Assembly (NCBI GenBank): GCA_028277515.1
Contig: JANQGC010000025.1
Coordinates: forward strand, 1-24,568
Direction of reading: 5' to 3'
Origin: Anaerolineae bacterium
GTDB taxonomy: Bacteria > Chloroflexota > Anaerolineae > Promineifilales > Promineifilaceae
DNA: 24,568 nt
Shown here: positions 13,799 to 22,141 of the stretch, one piece after another
Layout of the letters: each line of letters starts with the position of its first letter
Position numbering within the stretch: position 1 is the stretch's first letter
Translations under genes and position numbers: made by a program
Notes under the pieces: generated by a model
The model's input: the letters and a program-made list of their open reading frames with translations, nothing else
What the model was told of the DNA's origin: nothing
The model's database searches: none

Positions 13799-15814
13799 CT
13801 AATCGTTAAACAGCCGGTGCATTTCTTCCGCCGTTTTTCTTTCCACGTTTTCAAATATGATCACCAGCGGTTGGTCGTATACGGTAAAGCTCTCATCGAA
13901 ACGGCCGCCATTAATGCCCCTTTTACCACCAAGATACTCTTCTACAAGATCAGGCGGCTGCAAACCGGGCCAGCCAAAGGAATCCGGCTTAAAATGGATG
14001 CCCAAGAGATTTGGCATGCGGGTGTTGACAAATATCGGTTCATAGCCCAGGCTGCCGTCGAACAAAAGCTGGGCAGCCTGGCTGGATAAGGGAAAGCGTT
14101 CGTCCAGACGAGGCACAACGCCGTACACGCGGTTGGACAGGACGGTGACGACCTCCGCCCGTTCCAGGAGGCGCAAGTTGCGATCCAACTTCTGTTGATC
14201 ATCCAGTTCATCCGGACCGGTGAGCCAGGTGAGCTGATCGTGCCGGTATTCATTACGCAGTCGTAGATCACCGTCAATGCGCATAGAAGTCGGCAATGAA
14301 TCATCCCACTGTTCGCCGGCAATCAAGCTGTTCCGATGGATATTGTCATACACCCAGCGCGAGGCGATGTTCCAGGGGTGGTCCGTACTGTAAATATTGA
14401 CAAAGCTGACGGCGTAAAAGGCGGTGACGGCCAGGATGAGGGTGGCTGTAAGTGAACGGCCGATGCGATTCGGCCACTGCCAGAGCAAAGCTGCACCATA
14501 AAGCATCAAAAATGGCGTCAGGGGCAGTAAATAGCGCATAAACTTCACCTGAAAGCCGGCAGTTGTGATAAAGAAAGGCAGGGTCCAGGCTAATAGGACC
14601 AGTGCCCCGCTTTGAGCGGGCGTGATGGCCGGTTCGTTGGCGTCATCATGAAACTGGATCCAGCGCCAGCCGTTGCGGCCGCCAACCCAGATCGCCCAGG
14701 CAAATCCGGCGAAAGCCAGGATACCGAGCAGCCAGCCCATTCCCCAGCGCAACTGCATCTCTATGGGATAAATGAAGGGCAGTGTCCCAATATATTGTCG
14801 AGTGAAGCCCAATTCGACACTGCCCCGGACCATTGCCCCCTGGGTGATGACATTTTGCAAGAAACAGGAACGCCAATCCAAAGCCGGCAGGGTAAAAGGA
14901 CCCAGGGACATCGCCGGTGTTAGTACCTGGCAGCTCAGATCGAGCACAGCAAAAGGATTAGTGATGAAAAAGGTGAAAGAGGCTACGAGGGTAGCTAATG
15001 CCAGGCGCCACCAGCGATGCGGCGTGCGGCTTAGCAGGAGGGCCGTGAATAATGGTAGGAATAGCAGGACGGCCGAAAATTTTGAGCCGACAGCCAGGCC
15101 AATGAATATGGCGCCCAAAATAAAGTTGAAAACGGACGGTCTTAAGACCCAGGCTTTCCTGGTAAGAACCTGCTCATCAAGGATGCCGCGGCTCATGAAA
15201 TAGAGCGCCAAAATGACGAAAAGCGCCTGGTAGGGATCGGAGGTAAAGAAATGGGCGATCTGGATATGCATGACATTGAATGCCAGAAATGCAGACGCCA
15301 GGAGGGCTATCTGTGGACTATAAAGACGACGGCCGATCAGGAAGAGGATCAGAATGATAGCCGTATCGATCAGGCCGGTCAGTGCCCGGGTGACGGCCGT
15401 CAGATGGCGGAACTCAATCGCCTCGCGCGCGTTAAGGATATCTTTTGTCAAAAGCCACTCATCAGGAAAAAAAAACATCAGCATTGGGCTGACTTTTTCA
15501 ACGAGACGCGTGGCCAGGACCCCTAAATAAAGCGGTACATGTCCGTAAGCAAAATCGCGCGGCTCCCCTTGTAAGACAACAATGCCCTCACTTTCAGCAT
15601 CATCCGGCCAATAAAAGGGGTTAAAGGAACTTGCCTGGGGATTAAAGGCGAGGCTAATATCCTCAGGCCATTCAATGCTGGTAGCTACCCAGGTGATATA
15701 GCGTTCATCCGGATGGTAATGATTGTATTCATCCCAATCTAACCCTGTCCACCGCAGAGCGAGCGCGATGATTAAAATGAGCGACAGAAGAAGCCACTGA
15801 ACCCAATTTCGCAT
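13799..15814 (-). CDS. GT39/PMT-like membrane glycosyltransferase
   Basis: A 671-residue polytopic protein of the PMT/ArnT (glycosyltransferase 39, GT-C fold) type. These use a polyprenyl-phosphate sugar to glycosylate proteins or lipids on the outer face of the membrane. An N-terminal helix (about 5-22) is followed by the first external loop with WDEYNHYHPDERYI (D28, E29, H34, D36, E37), the usual acidic catalytic loop. About ten more hydrophobic stretches follow, and then a soluble C-terminal domain rich in RIDGDLRLRNEYRH-type sequence. Acceptor and sugar cannot be deduced. The ATG at 15814 is chosen because it begins the conserved hydrophobic helix; a GTG at 15850 in frame is possible. No Shine-Dalgarno precedes the ATG, and TACAAT lies 7 bases upstream. 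A terminator separates it from L25. Confidence 0.85.
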   Translation of the reverse strand: MRNWVQWLLLSLILIIALALRWTGLDWDEYNHYHPDERYITWVATSIEWPEDISLAFNPQASSFNPFYWPDDAESEGIVVLQGEPRDFAYGHVPLYLGVLATRLVEKVSPMLMFFFPDEWLLTKDILNAREAIEFRHLTAVTRALTGLIDTAIILILFLIGRRLYSPQIALLASAFLAFNVMHIQIAHFFTSDPYQALFVILALYFMSRGILDEQVLTRKAWVLRPSVFNFILGAIFIGLAVGSKFSAVLLFLPLFTALLLSRTPHRWWRLALATLVASFTFFITNPFAVLDLSCQVLTPAMSLGPFTLPALDWRSCFLQNVITQGAMVRGSVELGFTRQYIGTLPFIYPIEMQLRWGMGWLLGILAFAGFAWAIWVGGRNGWRWIQFHDDANEPAITPAQSGALVLLAWTLPFFITTAGFQVKFMRYLLPLTPFLMLYGAALLWQWPNRIGRSLTATLILAVTAFYAVSFVNIYSTDHPWNIASRWVYDNIHRNSLIAGEQWDDSLPTSMRIDGDLRLRNEYRHDQLTWLTGPDELDDQQKLDRNLRLLERAEVVTVLSNRVYGVVPRLDERFPLSSQAAQLLFDGSLGYEPIFVNTRMPNLLGIHFKPDSFGWPGLQPPDLVEEYLGGKRGINGGRFDESFTVYDQPLVIIFENVERKTAEEMHRLFND

Positions 15815-15821
15815 GGCTGGA

Positions 15822-15827
15822 ATTGTA
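15822..15827 (-). promoter_or_regulatory. Candidate -10 box placing transcription at the GT39 start codon
   Basis: TACAAT (15827-15822, minus strand) ends 7 bases before the ATG at 15814. The same hexamer at the same position occurs before the phosphodiesterase gene. The corresponding -35 region (GTGCCG) is poor. Because the L25 terminator lies just upstream, a promoter is needed in this short gap. Confidence 0.35.
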
Positions 15828-15867
15828 TCTCGCCCGTTAGGAGGCGGCACGCATCCTTATGTCAGAC

Positions 15868-15902
15868 AAAAAAACAGGCCGGTGAGATACACCGACCTGT
15901 TT
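15868..15902 (-). terminator. Strong intrinsic terminator of the L25 gene
   Basis: On the minus strand AAACAGG-T-CGGTG pairs with CACCG-G-CCTGTTT (7 + 5 pairs with one internal mismatch) around a five-base loop, and the stem runs into seven T (15874-15868). It lies 26 bases after the L25 stop. Confidence 0.88.
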
Positions 15903-15927
15903 GAACTCGTAAGAATAATTGGAGATT

Positions 15928-16590
15928 CTATTCGGAATCTTCCTCTTCGGAACCTTTGGAAATGACCTCGACGGAATCGGGATCGACAACTTCCATGTCT
16001 TCTTCCAACTCCTCTTCTTCTTCCTCCAAAGCGGCGCGAGTATAGGTAAAACCGACAACTAAGGTATCGGGATCGGTCAAAACGGTAATACTTTCGGGTA
16101 TACTGATATCTTTTACTAAAATCGTATCGTTGGGATTTTCAATAACGGAAACATCAACTTCAACTTGTGAAATCAAATCGTCGGGTAGACATTCAATTTC
16201 GATAGAATAAGTTGATTGTGTAATTGTGCCTTCGCCGGCTTCTTCTACAGGTGCCTCACCAACCGTGATGATATCAACTTCAGAAGTGATAGTTGCTTTC
16301 ATATCAACTTCCATGAAATCAATGTGCAGTAAATCATTACGCGTGATGTGTTGCTGGATCTCGCGCGCCAATACTGTATATTCCTTACCCTGTACATCCA
16401 AGGTAGCCAATTGATTTGTACCCGTGACACGTAGTGCGCGGCGTAAATCTTTGGCGTTCATCTGAATATTTACCGGCTCAGATTGCCCATAAATAACGCC
16501 AGGTACGACACCTTGGCGGCGCAATTTATTCACTTTTTTTCCAGTTACCGTGCGCGGTTCGGCAACGATCGTTATGCGATCATCAGACAT
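15928..16590 (-). CDS. rplY: 50S ribosomal protein L25, long CTC/TL5 form
   Basis: A 220-residue protein that binds 5S rRNA in the large ribosomal subunit. The N-terminal L25 domain (about 5-95) shows EPRTVTGKKVNKLRRQGVVP, then GVIYG, and ends with HIDFMEV. The second beta domain (about 97-185) is typical of the CTC/TL5 form found in many non-enteric bacteria. A strongly acidic tail (about 190-220, with a run of Glu) ends the protein. The ATG at 16590 has AAGGA 8 bases upstream. It is a single-gene unit with its own promoter (16690-16717) and terminator (15868-15902). Usual partner pth is not seen in this window. Confidence 0.96.
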   Translation of the reverse strand: MSDDRITIVAEPRTVTGKKVNKLRRQGVVPGVIYGQSEPVNIQMNAKDLRRALRVTGTNQLATLDVQGKEYTVLAREIQQHITRNDLLHIDFMEVDMKATITSEVDIITVGEAPVEEAGEGTITQSTYSIEIECLPDDLISQVEVDVSVIENPNDTILVKDISIPESITVLTDPDTLVVGFTYTRAALEEEEEELEEDMEVVDPDSVEVISKGSEEEDSE

Positions 16591-16689
16591 TTTAAAATTC
16601 CTTCGCTTTTTAAGTCCTCACCCGGGAATGGTGGTTTTATTGCGGTTACAATTTCGGTTATAATCCTATGGCCCTCAAAAAGGCATAAA

Positions 16690-16717
16690 AGTATACCGTT
16701 TCACGGCAATTCGTCAA
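16690..16717 (-). promoter_or_regulatory. Promoter of the L25 gene
   Basis: On the minus strand TTGACG (16717-16712), a 16-base spacer, then TATACT (16695-16690). Transcription would start near 16683, giving a 5' leader of about 90 bases before the L25 start codon. Confidence 0.65.
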
Positions 16718-16953
16718 TTTTACAAGAGCAATTTAGCCAATTTATAATTGTAAACTTATTGAAGGAAGAGATCAACAGGATTCCTAAATCCTAAATCAAG
16801 TTTTTAAGGAGTTAGTAACCGCGAAATCCATTTCGCGTTCTGACCCAAGCGCGCGATATGGAAATCGCGATTACAAGGGACTACTGAAAACCTGGGCTAA
16901 GTCACATTTTATCGTGAATTCGGTGGTAAAGATAATCAAAGCGGAGAAAGAAA
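16718..16953. other. Rest of the divergent region between L25 and the DUF2267 gene
   Basis: No gene is visible here. Apart from the inverted repeat at 16815-16874, the left part is AT-rich. A GATAAT at 16931-16936 could be a -10 box for the DUF2267 gene, but no good -35 box is seen, and the box would leave a leader of only about 10 bases that contains the GGAG site. Confidence 0.35.
16815..16874. repeat. Imperfect inverted repeat related to the one at 12078
   Basis: Arms 16815-16837 and 16852-16874 pair at 19 of 23 positions around a 14-base loop. The outer ends are GTAACCGCGA and TCGCGATTAC, close to the TGTAACGCGA/TCGCGTTACA ends of the repeat at 12078-12131. Both are intergenic. This supports one family of small palindromic elements. 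Confidence 0.6.
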
Positions 16954-17364
16954 ATGACACAGAGTAATGGATTTGACCAGGGGAAATATTATGAACAAAT
17001 CCAAAAAGATGGCCTGTTACTGACCAAGCGGGCGGCTGCGCGCTGGAGCGAAGCTGTTCTTAGAACGTTAAGTCTCAATATTGATCGTGGCACAAAAAAA
17101 CGCCTGGCCAGGGTCTTACCTGAAGAACTGGCGGCCGATTTAACACGTACGTTTTGGCTGCTCCATTTTCGCAATCCCAATAAGAGCAGTGAGGAATTTT
17201 TAAAGGAAGTTGCCAAGCGCAGCGGAAACAGTGATGCTGAATTTGCCCGCACGCCAACCAGGGCAATTTTTCACCAGCTTAAGGATATCGCCGGTGACGA
17301 TGTTAGCGATGCCGTGAGCGACTCGCTGGCTCCGGATATCCGGGAGCTTTGGCAAGAGGCGTAA
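16954..17364 (+). CDS. DUF2267-domain protein
   Basis: A 136-residue soluble, mostly helical protein. The pattern AARWSEAVLRTLSLNIDRGTKKR, then LPEELAADL, then DVSDAVSDSLAPDIRELW matches DUF2267, a family of unknown function in which similar repeats occur near stress and membrane-maintenance genes. There is no signal peptide or membrane segment. The ATG at 16954 has GGAG 7 bases upstream. It precedes the large hydrolase-ligase fusion by 57 bases and may share its transcript; a functional link is not shown. Confidence 0.78.
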   Translation: MTQSNGFDQGKYYEQIQKDGLLLTKRAAARWSEAVLRTLSLNIDRGTKKRLARVLPEELAADLTRTFWLLHFRNPNKSSEEFLKEVAKRSGNSDAEFARTPTRAIFHQLKDIAGDDVSDAVSDSLAPDIRELWQEA

Positions 17365-17421
17365 GGGTAAAACAAACGTTTTTACTGAAATGAGCACCTG
17401 CCACCCATTGGGGCGCATTAT

Positions 17422-20400
17422 TTGAAATCCAAACCCTACCTGGCAATAGGATTAGTTGTTCTTGCTGGATTGGCCTTATTAGCAGCCGGTGCCGTGCGTG
17501 CCCAGCACGTTTATACCAGCCGGGGGATTCCGGACGGATTGCCGGAACCCATCAATTTTGGTGGCGCCCAGCCTGGCGTCAATATTTATCTCGACCAACT
17601 GGATGACAGTTCCCTGGAGGCTGAGCTGGCTCAGATAGAAGATCTGGGGATCACTGCTGTTAAGCAGCCATTTTACTACCAGGAAGATTTTGACTGGGAG
17701 GCAGCCGATCGCCTTGTATCTGCGATTTCCGATCAAGGACTACAGCTTGTACCTCTGCTGGATGGCCATCCGGCCGATCAATATGCGCCACCTAATGATT
17801 TAAATCTATTCGCCGACTGGGCGGGTGAATTTGCTGCCCGGTATGGGGATGACATTAATGCATATTTTATTTGGGATGAGCCGAATTTAAGCAGCCATTG
17901 GGGTGGCGCTCCGGTTAATGCCAATGAATATGCGGCATTGTTGATGGCATCATCCCAGGCGATTCGCCAGGCAGACCCGCAAGTGGTGATTGTCACCGCC
18001 CCGCTCGCTCCTACATCAGAAACAGGGCCGGAAAACCTGGCCGATGACCTATATCTCCAGGCTTTATATGAGGCGGGCGCCGCCCCCTCTTTTGACGTTG
18101 TTGCCGGCAAGCCTTACGGTTTTGACGCGCCGCCTGATGATCGAGCGACCGGCAGGGAAGCGTTAAATTTCAGCCGCATCATTCTCCTGCGCGAGGTCAT
18201 GGAAAGGAATGGGGATGGTCATAAAGCGTTGTGGGCCGGCAACTGGGGCTGGAACAGCCTGCCCCCTGACTGGAGTGGACCGCCATCTGTCTGGGGGGGT
18301 GCAAACGAAGATGAGCAGGCGCGTTACAGTGTTGAAGGTCTGGACCGCGCACGCAAGGAATGGCCCTGGATGGGGTTTATGTTCCTGGAGAATTGGAAAC
18401 CGGGAGATGATGCGGATGATCCGCGCTGGGGTTTCAGTATCGCCGGAAGACCGGTCGCCGGTGCTTTGCAGGAATACCTGGCAGGTATTGATCCCGCCGT
18501 CGCCTATCCGGGTTTTCACCTGGCCAGCCCCGAAGATCCGGCCCAGGTTTATGAAGGGGGATGGCGCTTTTCTCCCGAGTTTGGCGCAGACATCAGCCAA
18601 CCGGCCGAAGGAGGAGCGGCGGACCGGGTCAGCTTCACTTTTTGGGGGACCGATGTGGGGCTGCGCGTGCGCCGGGCGGATTTCCGGGCACGCCTGTATG
18701 TTACGGTGGACGGGAACCCGGCTAATGCCTTGCCCTATGACGAAAACGGGGCTGCGCTGGTCTTGACCTCTCCCGATCCGGCTGAGGATTACATCACCGT
18801 CGAACCGGTGGCCCAAAATTTAACCCCTGAGCAGCACACGATAACGATCACTGCCTCGCGGGGTTGGGATCAATGGGCTTTGAACGGTTTCAGTGTGGGT
18901 TACAGACCAGTCGGCGATCAAATGGATTGGCTGTTTGTTGGCTTACTCCTCTCTTCTTTGTTGTTTTTTGTTCTGGCTATCATTGCCGGGCGACGAGTTG
19001 ATTGGGGAGATTGGGGCAAGGAAATTCACCAATCATACAATAAAATCAGTGAACGCTGGCAGCTGGTTATGACGGCTTCTGTGGCTATCCTGGTTTCAAT
19101 TACCGGGTGGCTGACCTGGGGGGAACAATTGGCCGGCATGTATCGTCGCCTGGGAGATGGTGGGCAGTTAGCATTGACGGCCGCAGCAGCATCTCTTTTT
19201 TATGTCACCCCTGCTTTTTTCTTTTTTGCCCTTGCTCTTCTGGCCTTAATGGTGCTGCTAACCTTGCGCCCAGCTTGGGGATTGGCTCTAGTGGCATTTG
19301 CCATTCCCTTTTACGTTCCCCAGTTAGCCAAACCGGTGTTCACATACCGCTTCTCGGCCGTTGAAGTGTTTACCCTGGTGACCCTGGCGGCCACGATGCT
19401 GCGGATCATTGCCGGCCAATTACTCAATTGGCGAGAGCGCGCGCCGCTGCGTGTGCATTTCAAACGGCCGTCTCTGCACAGCGCCGATTATGCCGTGTTG
19501 ATTTTCACGGCCGTGGCCATCCTCTCACTCTTTTTCACGGAAAGATTGGATGTGGCTACCAACGAACTGCGCACGGTTATCTTGGTTCCCGCTTTATTTT
19601 ATCTCACTCTGCGGCTCATCAAGCCAAACGATAAGGAGATGTGGATCGTTCTGGATGCTTACATACTGGGTGCGGTATTGGTGGCGTTGATTGGTTTATG
19701 GCAGTACATCAGTGGTCAAAACCTGATTACGGCCGAAGGCGGGCTGATGCGTCTGCGCTCCATCTATGGTTCACCCAATAACGTCGCCTTATACCTTGGG
19801 CGGGTCATCCCACTCCTGCTCGGTATGGTTCTTTTGGGACAAGTGGCCAACCGGCGACGTCGCCGGTTGTGGGCTGCCGCTTTAATTCCCCTGGGGCTGG
19901 CCATGCTCCTGACCTTTAGCAAGGGAGGGCTGCTGCTGAGCCTACCCGCCGGGGTTTTAGCTGTCTTTTGGATTTGGCAGCGACACAACAATCGTTCACC
20001 CTGGCCGTGGGTGGCGGCTTTCCTGATCCTGGGCATATCCGGATTGTTCCTGGCCCAACAAATCCCAGCCCTGGCTGCCCGCCTTTCTTTGGTAGGCCCT
20101 ACCGGGGTTTTTCGCCTTAATTTATGGCAGGCCAGTTGGCAAATGGTTCGCGAGAATCCCTTGTTCGGTGTGGGATTAGACAATTTCCTTTATGCTTACC
20201 GCGGCCGCTATATTCTTGACGCGGCCTGGCAGGAACCCAACCTCAACCATCCCCACAATATATTGCTTGATTTCAGCACACGCCTGGGTCTGGTTGGCCT
20301 GCTGGCTGGCGGCTGGATGATTTTTATTTTGGCACGCACGCTCAAGCGCGCATTGAATCAAGTCCCACCAATTTGGTTGCCCATCGCTGCCGGATTAAGC

Positions 20401-20547
20401 GGCGCGCTGGCAGCCATGCTGGTTCATGGCCTGGTTGATCATAGTTTTTTCCTGGTCGATCTGGCATTTGCATTCTATCTTATGCTGGGTATTGCCGTTT
20501 GGCTTGACAATCTATCACTTGGACCTAAAATTATCAGGCAACCATAG
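17422..20547 (+). CDS. Glycoside-hydrolase-like ectodomain fused to an O-antigen ligase/polymerase
   Basis: A 1041-residue fusion. An N-terminal signal anchor (about 5-27) is followed by a TIM-barrel-like glycoside-hydrolase domain (about 45-355) with FIWDEPN (E153, position of an acid/base Glu) and FMFLENWKPG (E323, position of a nucleophile), as in clan GH-A families. A beta-sandwich-like domain spans about 360-495. From about 502 there are about a dozen membrane segments. The O-antigen ligase (Wzy_C) signatures are IYGSPNNVALYL (781-792), TFSKGG (831-836) and the external-loop motif LNHPHN (941-946). Such ligases join or polymerise surface polysaccharide on polyprenol carriers outside the membrane. 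The start is a TTG at 17422 with weak ribosome-binding support. The fused hydrolase could trim or release the polymer or recognise the acceptor; this is inference. Confidence 0.85.
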   Translation: MKSKPYLAIGLVVLAGLALLAAGAVRAQHVYTSRGIPDGLPEPINFGGAQPGVNIYLDQLDDSSLEAELAQIEDLGITAVKQPFYYQEDFDWEAADRLVSAISDQGLQLVPLLDGHPADQYAPPNDLNLFADWAGEFAARYGDDINAYFIWDEPNLSSHWGGAPVNANEYAALLMASSQAIRQADPQVVIVTAPLAPTSETGPENLADDLYLQALYEAGAAPSFDVVAGKPYGFDAPPDDRATGREALNFSRIILLREVMERNGDGHKALWAGNWGWNSLPPDWSGPPSVWGGANEDEQARYSVEGLDRARKEWPWMGFMFLENWKPGDDADDPRWGFSIAGRPVAGALQEYLAGIDPAVAYPGFHLASPEDPAQVYEGGWRFSPEFGADISQPAEGGAADRVSFTFWGTDVGLRVRRADFRARLYVTVDGNPANALPYDENGAALVLTSPDPAEDYITVEPVAQNLTPEQHTITITASRGWDQWALNGFSVGYRPVGDQMDWLFVGLLLSSLLFFVLAIIAGRRVDWGDWGKEIHQSYNKISERWQLVMTASVAILVSITGWLTWGEQLAGMYRRLGDGGQLALTAAAASLFYVTPAFFFFALALLALMVLLTLRPAWGLALVAFAIPFYVPQLAKPVFTYRFSAVEVFTLVTLAATMLRIIAGQLLNWRERAPLRVHFKRPSLHSADYAVLIFTAVAILSLFFTERLDVATNELRTVILVPALFYLTLRLIKPNDKEMWIVLDAYILGAVLVALIGLWQYISGQNLITAEGGLMRLRSIYGSPNNVALYLGRVIPLLLGMVLLGQVANRRRRRLWAAALIPLGLAMLLTFSKGGLLLSLPAGVLAVFWIWQRHNNRSPWPWVAAFLILGISGLFLAQQIPALAARLSLVGPTGVFRLNLWQASWQMVRENPLFGVGLDNFLYAYRGRYILDAAWQEPNLNHPHNILLDFSTRLGLVGLLAGGWMIFILARTLKRALNQVPPIWLPIAAGLSGALAAMLVHGLVDHSFFLVDLAFAFYLMLGIAVWLDNLSLGPKIIRQP

Positions 20548-20577
20548 CTAGAATCGAGACGAAGGAGAAATTATTCT

Positions 20578-20820
20578 ATGAGCGATACACAAAGTCGCAT
20601 AACGACTATCATTGTTGATTTATTGGGTGTTGATGAAGATCAAGTTGTTCCCTCGGCGCGCTTCCGTGAAGACCTGGAAGCAGATTCGCTTGACCTGGTT
20701 GAACTCATCATGGCTTTTGAAGAAGAGTTTAGTGGCGAAATCTCAGATGAAGAAGCGCAGCAGATCACCACAGTCGGCGAAGCAGTGACATATATTGACG
20801 AACGTATGGTCACACAATAA
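20578..20820 (+). CDS. acpP: Acyl carrier protein
   Basis: An 80-residue acidic protein of normal ACP length. The phosphopantetheine site is ADSLDLVEL, with S37 as the attachment serine. Helix 1 and loop ([19 protein letters not shown]) and helix 3/4 ([16 protein letters not shown]) fit the family. ACP carries acyl chains for fatty-acid, lipid or polyketide synthesis in the cytoplasm. The ATG at 20578 has AAGGAG 10 bases upstream. No fab genes are adjacent: it follows the ligase fusion by 30 bases and is followed by a terminator, so it is either the housekeeping ACP out of its usual cluster or one devoted to a surface lipid. Confidence 0.95.
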   Translation: MSDTQSRITTIIVDLLGVDEDQVVPSARFREDLEADSLDLVELIMAFEEEFSGEISDEEAQQITTVGEAVTYIDERMVTQ

Positions 20821-20837
20821 GTGATAGAATAATGGAT

Positions 20838-20878
20838 GTAAAGCGTATGAGGATGACGATTACGCTTTACGCTTTTAT
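20838..20878 (+). terminator. Terminator after the ACP gene
   Basis: GTAAAGCGTA (20838-20847) and TACGCTTTAC (20861-20870) form a ten-pair perfect stem with a 13-base loop, followed by GCTTTTATT. It lies 17 bases after the ACP stop and 1-2 bases before the stop of the convergent membrane-protein gene. On the minus strand it lacks a T-run, so it serves mainly the plus-strand transcript. Confidence 0.65.
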
Positions 20879-20879
20879 T

Positions 20880-21509
20880 CTAGGTGACTACCATCCTTGA
20901 GCGCCTTGTTAATGGGATTTGTATGAGACTGATTCCCACGACAAGGAAGTGTCCAATAACATTCAACCAGACACCAAATCCAATACCAATTGAGACTCCG
21001 ATAATCTGGGCGGCATAGGATCGGGCATTCAGAACCATCCATGTTGGGAGCAGCCCGCCTATCACCCCCAGGATGGCCAATGTTACCCAGGGTATCCAGG
21101 CCAGGTTTTTGCCTGGCTTCCACAAACCACTTACCAGGCAGACAATCCCAACCAGGGCAATCATATAGACACGCAAGGTATACTGATCCCGAACGGGTCC
21201 GGTTATATCCTCAACGGCCGGGAAGGCCAGAAGGCTAACCAGAAAGGCCAAAGCGCGCACACACCAGGCTCGCCAATTGTTTTCCGGCCAGGTCATGGTC
21301 CAGATGGCCAGTATTAGACCCAAAGTGATAGGGGGGAGATAAAAAATATCGCGGCGGGCGCCCAACCCCACAAATTTAAACCACTCCCCCATTTCAATGC
21401 CTAGGAAGCTAAGCCCGGCTCCTGGTCCAGGCAGCCAGACGGAAAGATAACCGATAAAAATGGCAGTGAAGCCACCTATAAGCGTGATTTGTGTTCGGGA
21501 GGATGTCAT
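20880..21509 (-). CDS. Unknown polytopic membrane protein
   Basis: A 209-residue protein with about six hydrophobic segments (near 8-28, 58-74, 83-100, 112-129, 137-157 and 168-197). The loop between segments 1 and 2 contains WLPGPGAG and EMGEWFKF. I recognise no catalytic motif or named family. Its ATG overlaps the stop of the upstream thioesterase gene (ATGA, 21506-21509), so translation of the two is coupled and a shared physiological role is plausible. Basic C-terminus (RRSRMVVT) suggests that end is cytoplasmic. Confidence 0.7.
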   Translation of the reverse strand: MTSSRTQITLIGGFTAIFIGYLSVWLPGPGAGLSFLGIEMGEWFKFVGLGARRDIFYLPPITLGLILAIWTMTWPENNWRAWCVRALAFLVSLLAFPAVEDITGPVRDQYTLRVYMIALVGIVCLVSGLWKPGKNLAWIPWVTLAILGVIGGLLPTWMVLNARSYAAQIIGVSIGIGFGVWLNVIGHFLVVGISLIQIPLTRRSRMVVT

Positions 21510-21970
21510 TTTCGTTCTCTCAGGCGATAGGCCTGCCTTTTCGCCCCTTCTTTGTAACGTCGTTTTTCATCTTCCGTTTCACATATAAGAGCAGGCACGG
21601 GCGTCGGCCGTCCATTTTCATCAAGAGCCACATAGACAAAAAAGGCGGTATTGGTATTGGTTCTTGTACCTTTGATGACATCTTCAGCGTGGATGGATAC
21701 TCGGGTTTCAATCGAGGTGCAGCCGGTCCAGGTCACGGCTGCCGAAATCTGGACGAGATCGCCGATATTGACCGGCAAATGGAAGGTCATTGAGTCGACC
21801 GTGATCGTGACCACCGGGCGGCTGGCATGTCGCGCAGCAGCCAATCCGCCCGCTTCATCCGCTAATTTCATCAAAATGCCGCCATGAACATTACCCAAAA
21901 TATTGGCATCGTTCACATTCATAACCTGGGAAAGGGTTATTTTTGAATCCTCTACACGTTTTCCTTTCAT
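21506..21970 (-). CDS. Acyl-CoA thioesterase (hotdog fold, YciA/BACH type)
   Basis: A 154-residue single hotdog domain that hydrolyses acyl-CoA to free acid and CoA in the cytoplasm. Family pattern: VNDANILGNVHGGILMKLADEA (N20-A40) with the H29-G30-G31 turn and the catalytic-type Asp D38, then RPVVTITVDSMTFHLPVNIGD, the CoA-side strand. The ATG at 21970 has AAGGA 6 bases upstream. It ends inside the start of the membrane-protein gene. Chain-length preference cannot be told. Confidence 0.92.
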   Translation of the reverse strand: MKGKRVEDSKITLSQVMNVNDANILGNVHGGILMKLADEAGGLAAARHASRPVVTITVDSMTFHLPVNIGDLVQISAAVTWTGCTSIETRVSIHAEDVIKGTRTNTNTAFFVYVALDENGRPTPVPALICETEDEKRRYKEGAKRQAYRLRERK

Positions 21971-22141
21971 CCTCTATCCTTTATTGCCGGTTCTAGGGAC
22001 CTGACACTTTTACAAAGAGAAGATTAATTGGACGCTGATTCACGCTGATGACGCTGAAATTTTTATTATTATCGGCGTAAATTCGCTCTTGTCCACGTCC
22101 TATTTCTAACCTGTCAGGTAGTTAGATGCCGGCTTTCTATT
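21971..22141. other. Intergenic stretch with short repeats
   Basis: No gene is seen here. ACCTGACA (21999-22006) and TGTCAGGT (22112-22119) form an 8-bp inverted repeat spanning most of the gap; the right part is itself an 11-base palindrome, ACCTGTCAGGT (22109-22119). Between them ACGCTGA occurs three times, at 22032, 22042 and 22051, with 10- and 9-base steps. Confidence 0.5.

Noticed and set aside
18163..18816. 217-residue minus-strand open frame opposite the hydrolase-ligase gene
   Set aside because: A shadow of the high-GC coding frame, without start signals or recognisable domains.
22032..22057. CRISPR-like array
   Set aside because: Repeat units are only seven bases with 2-3 base gaps; there are no spacers and no cas genes.
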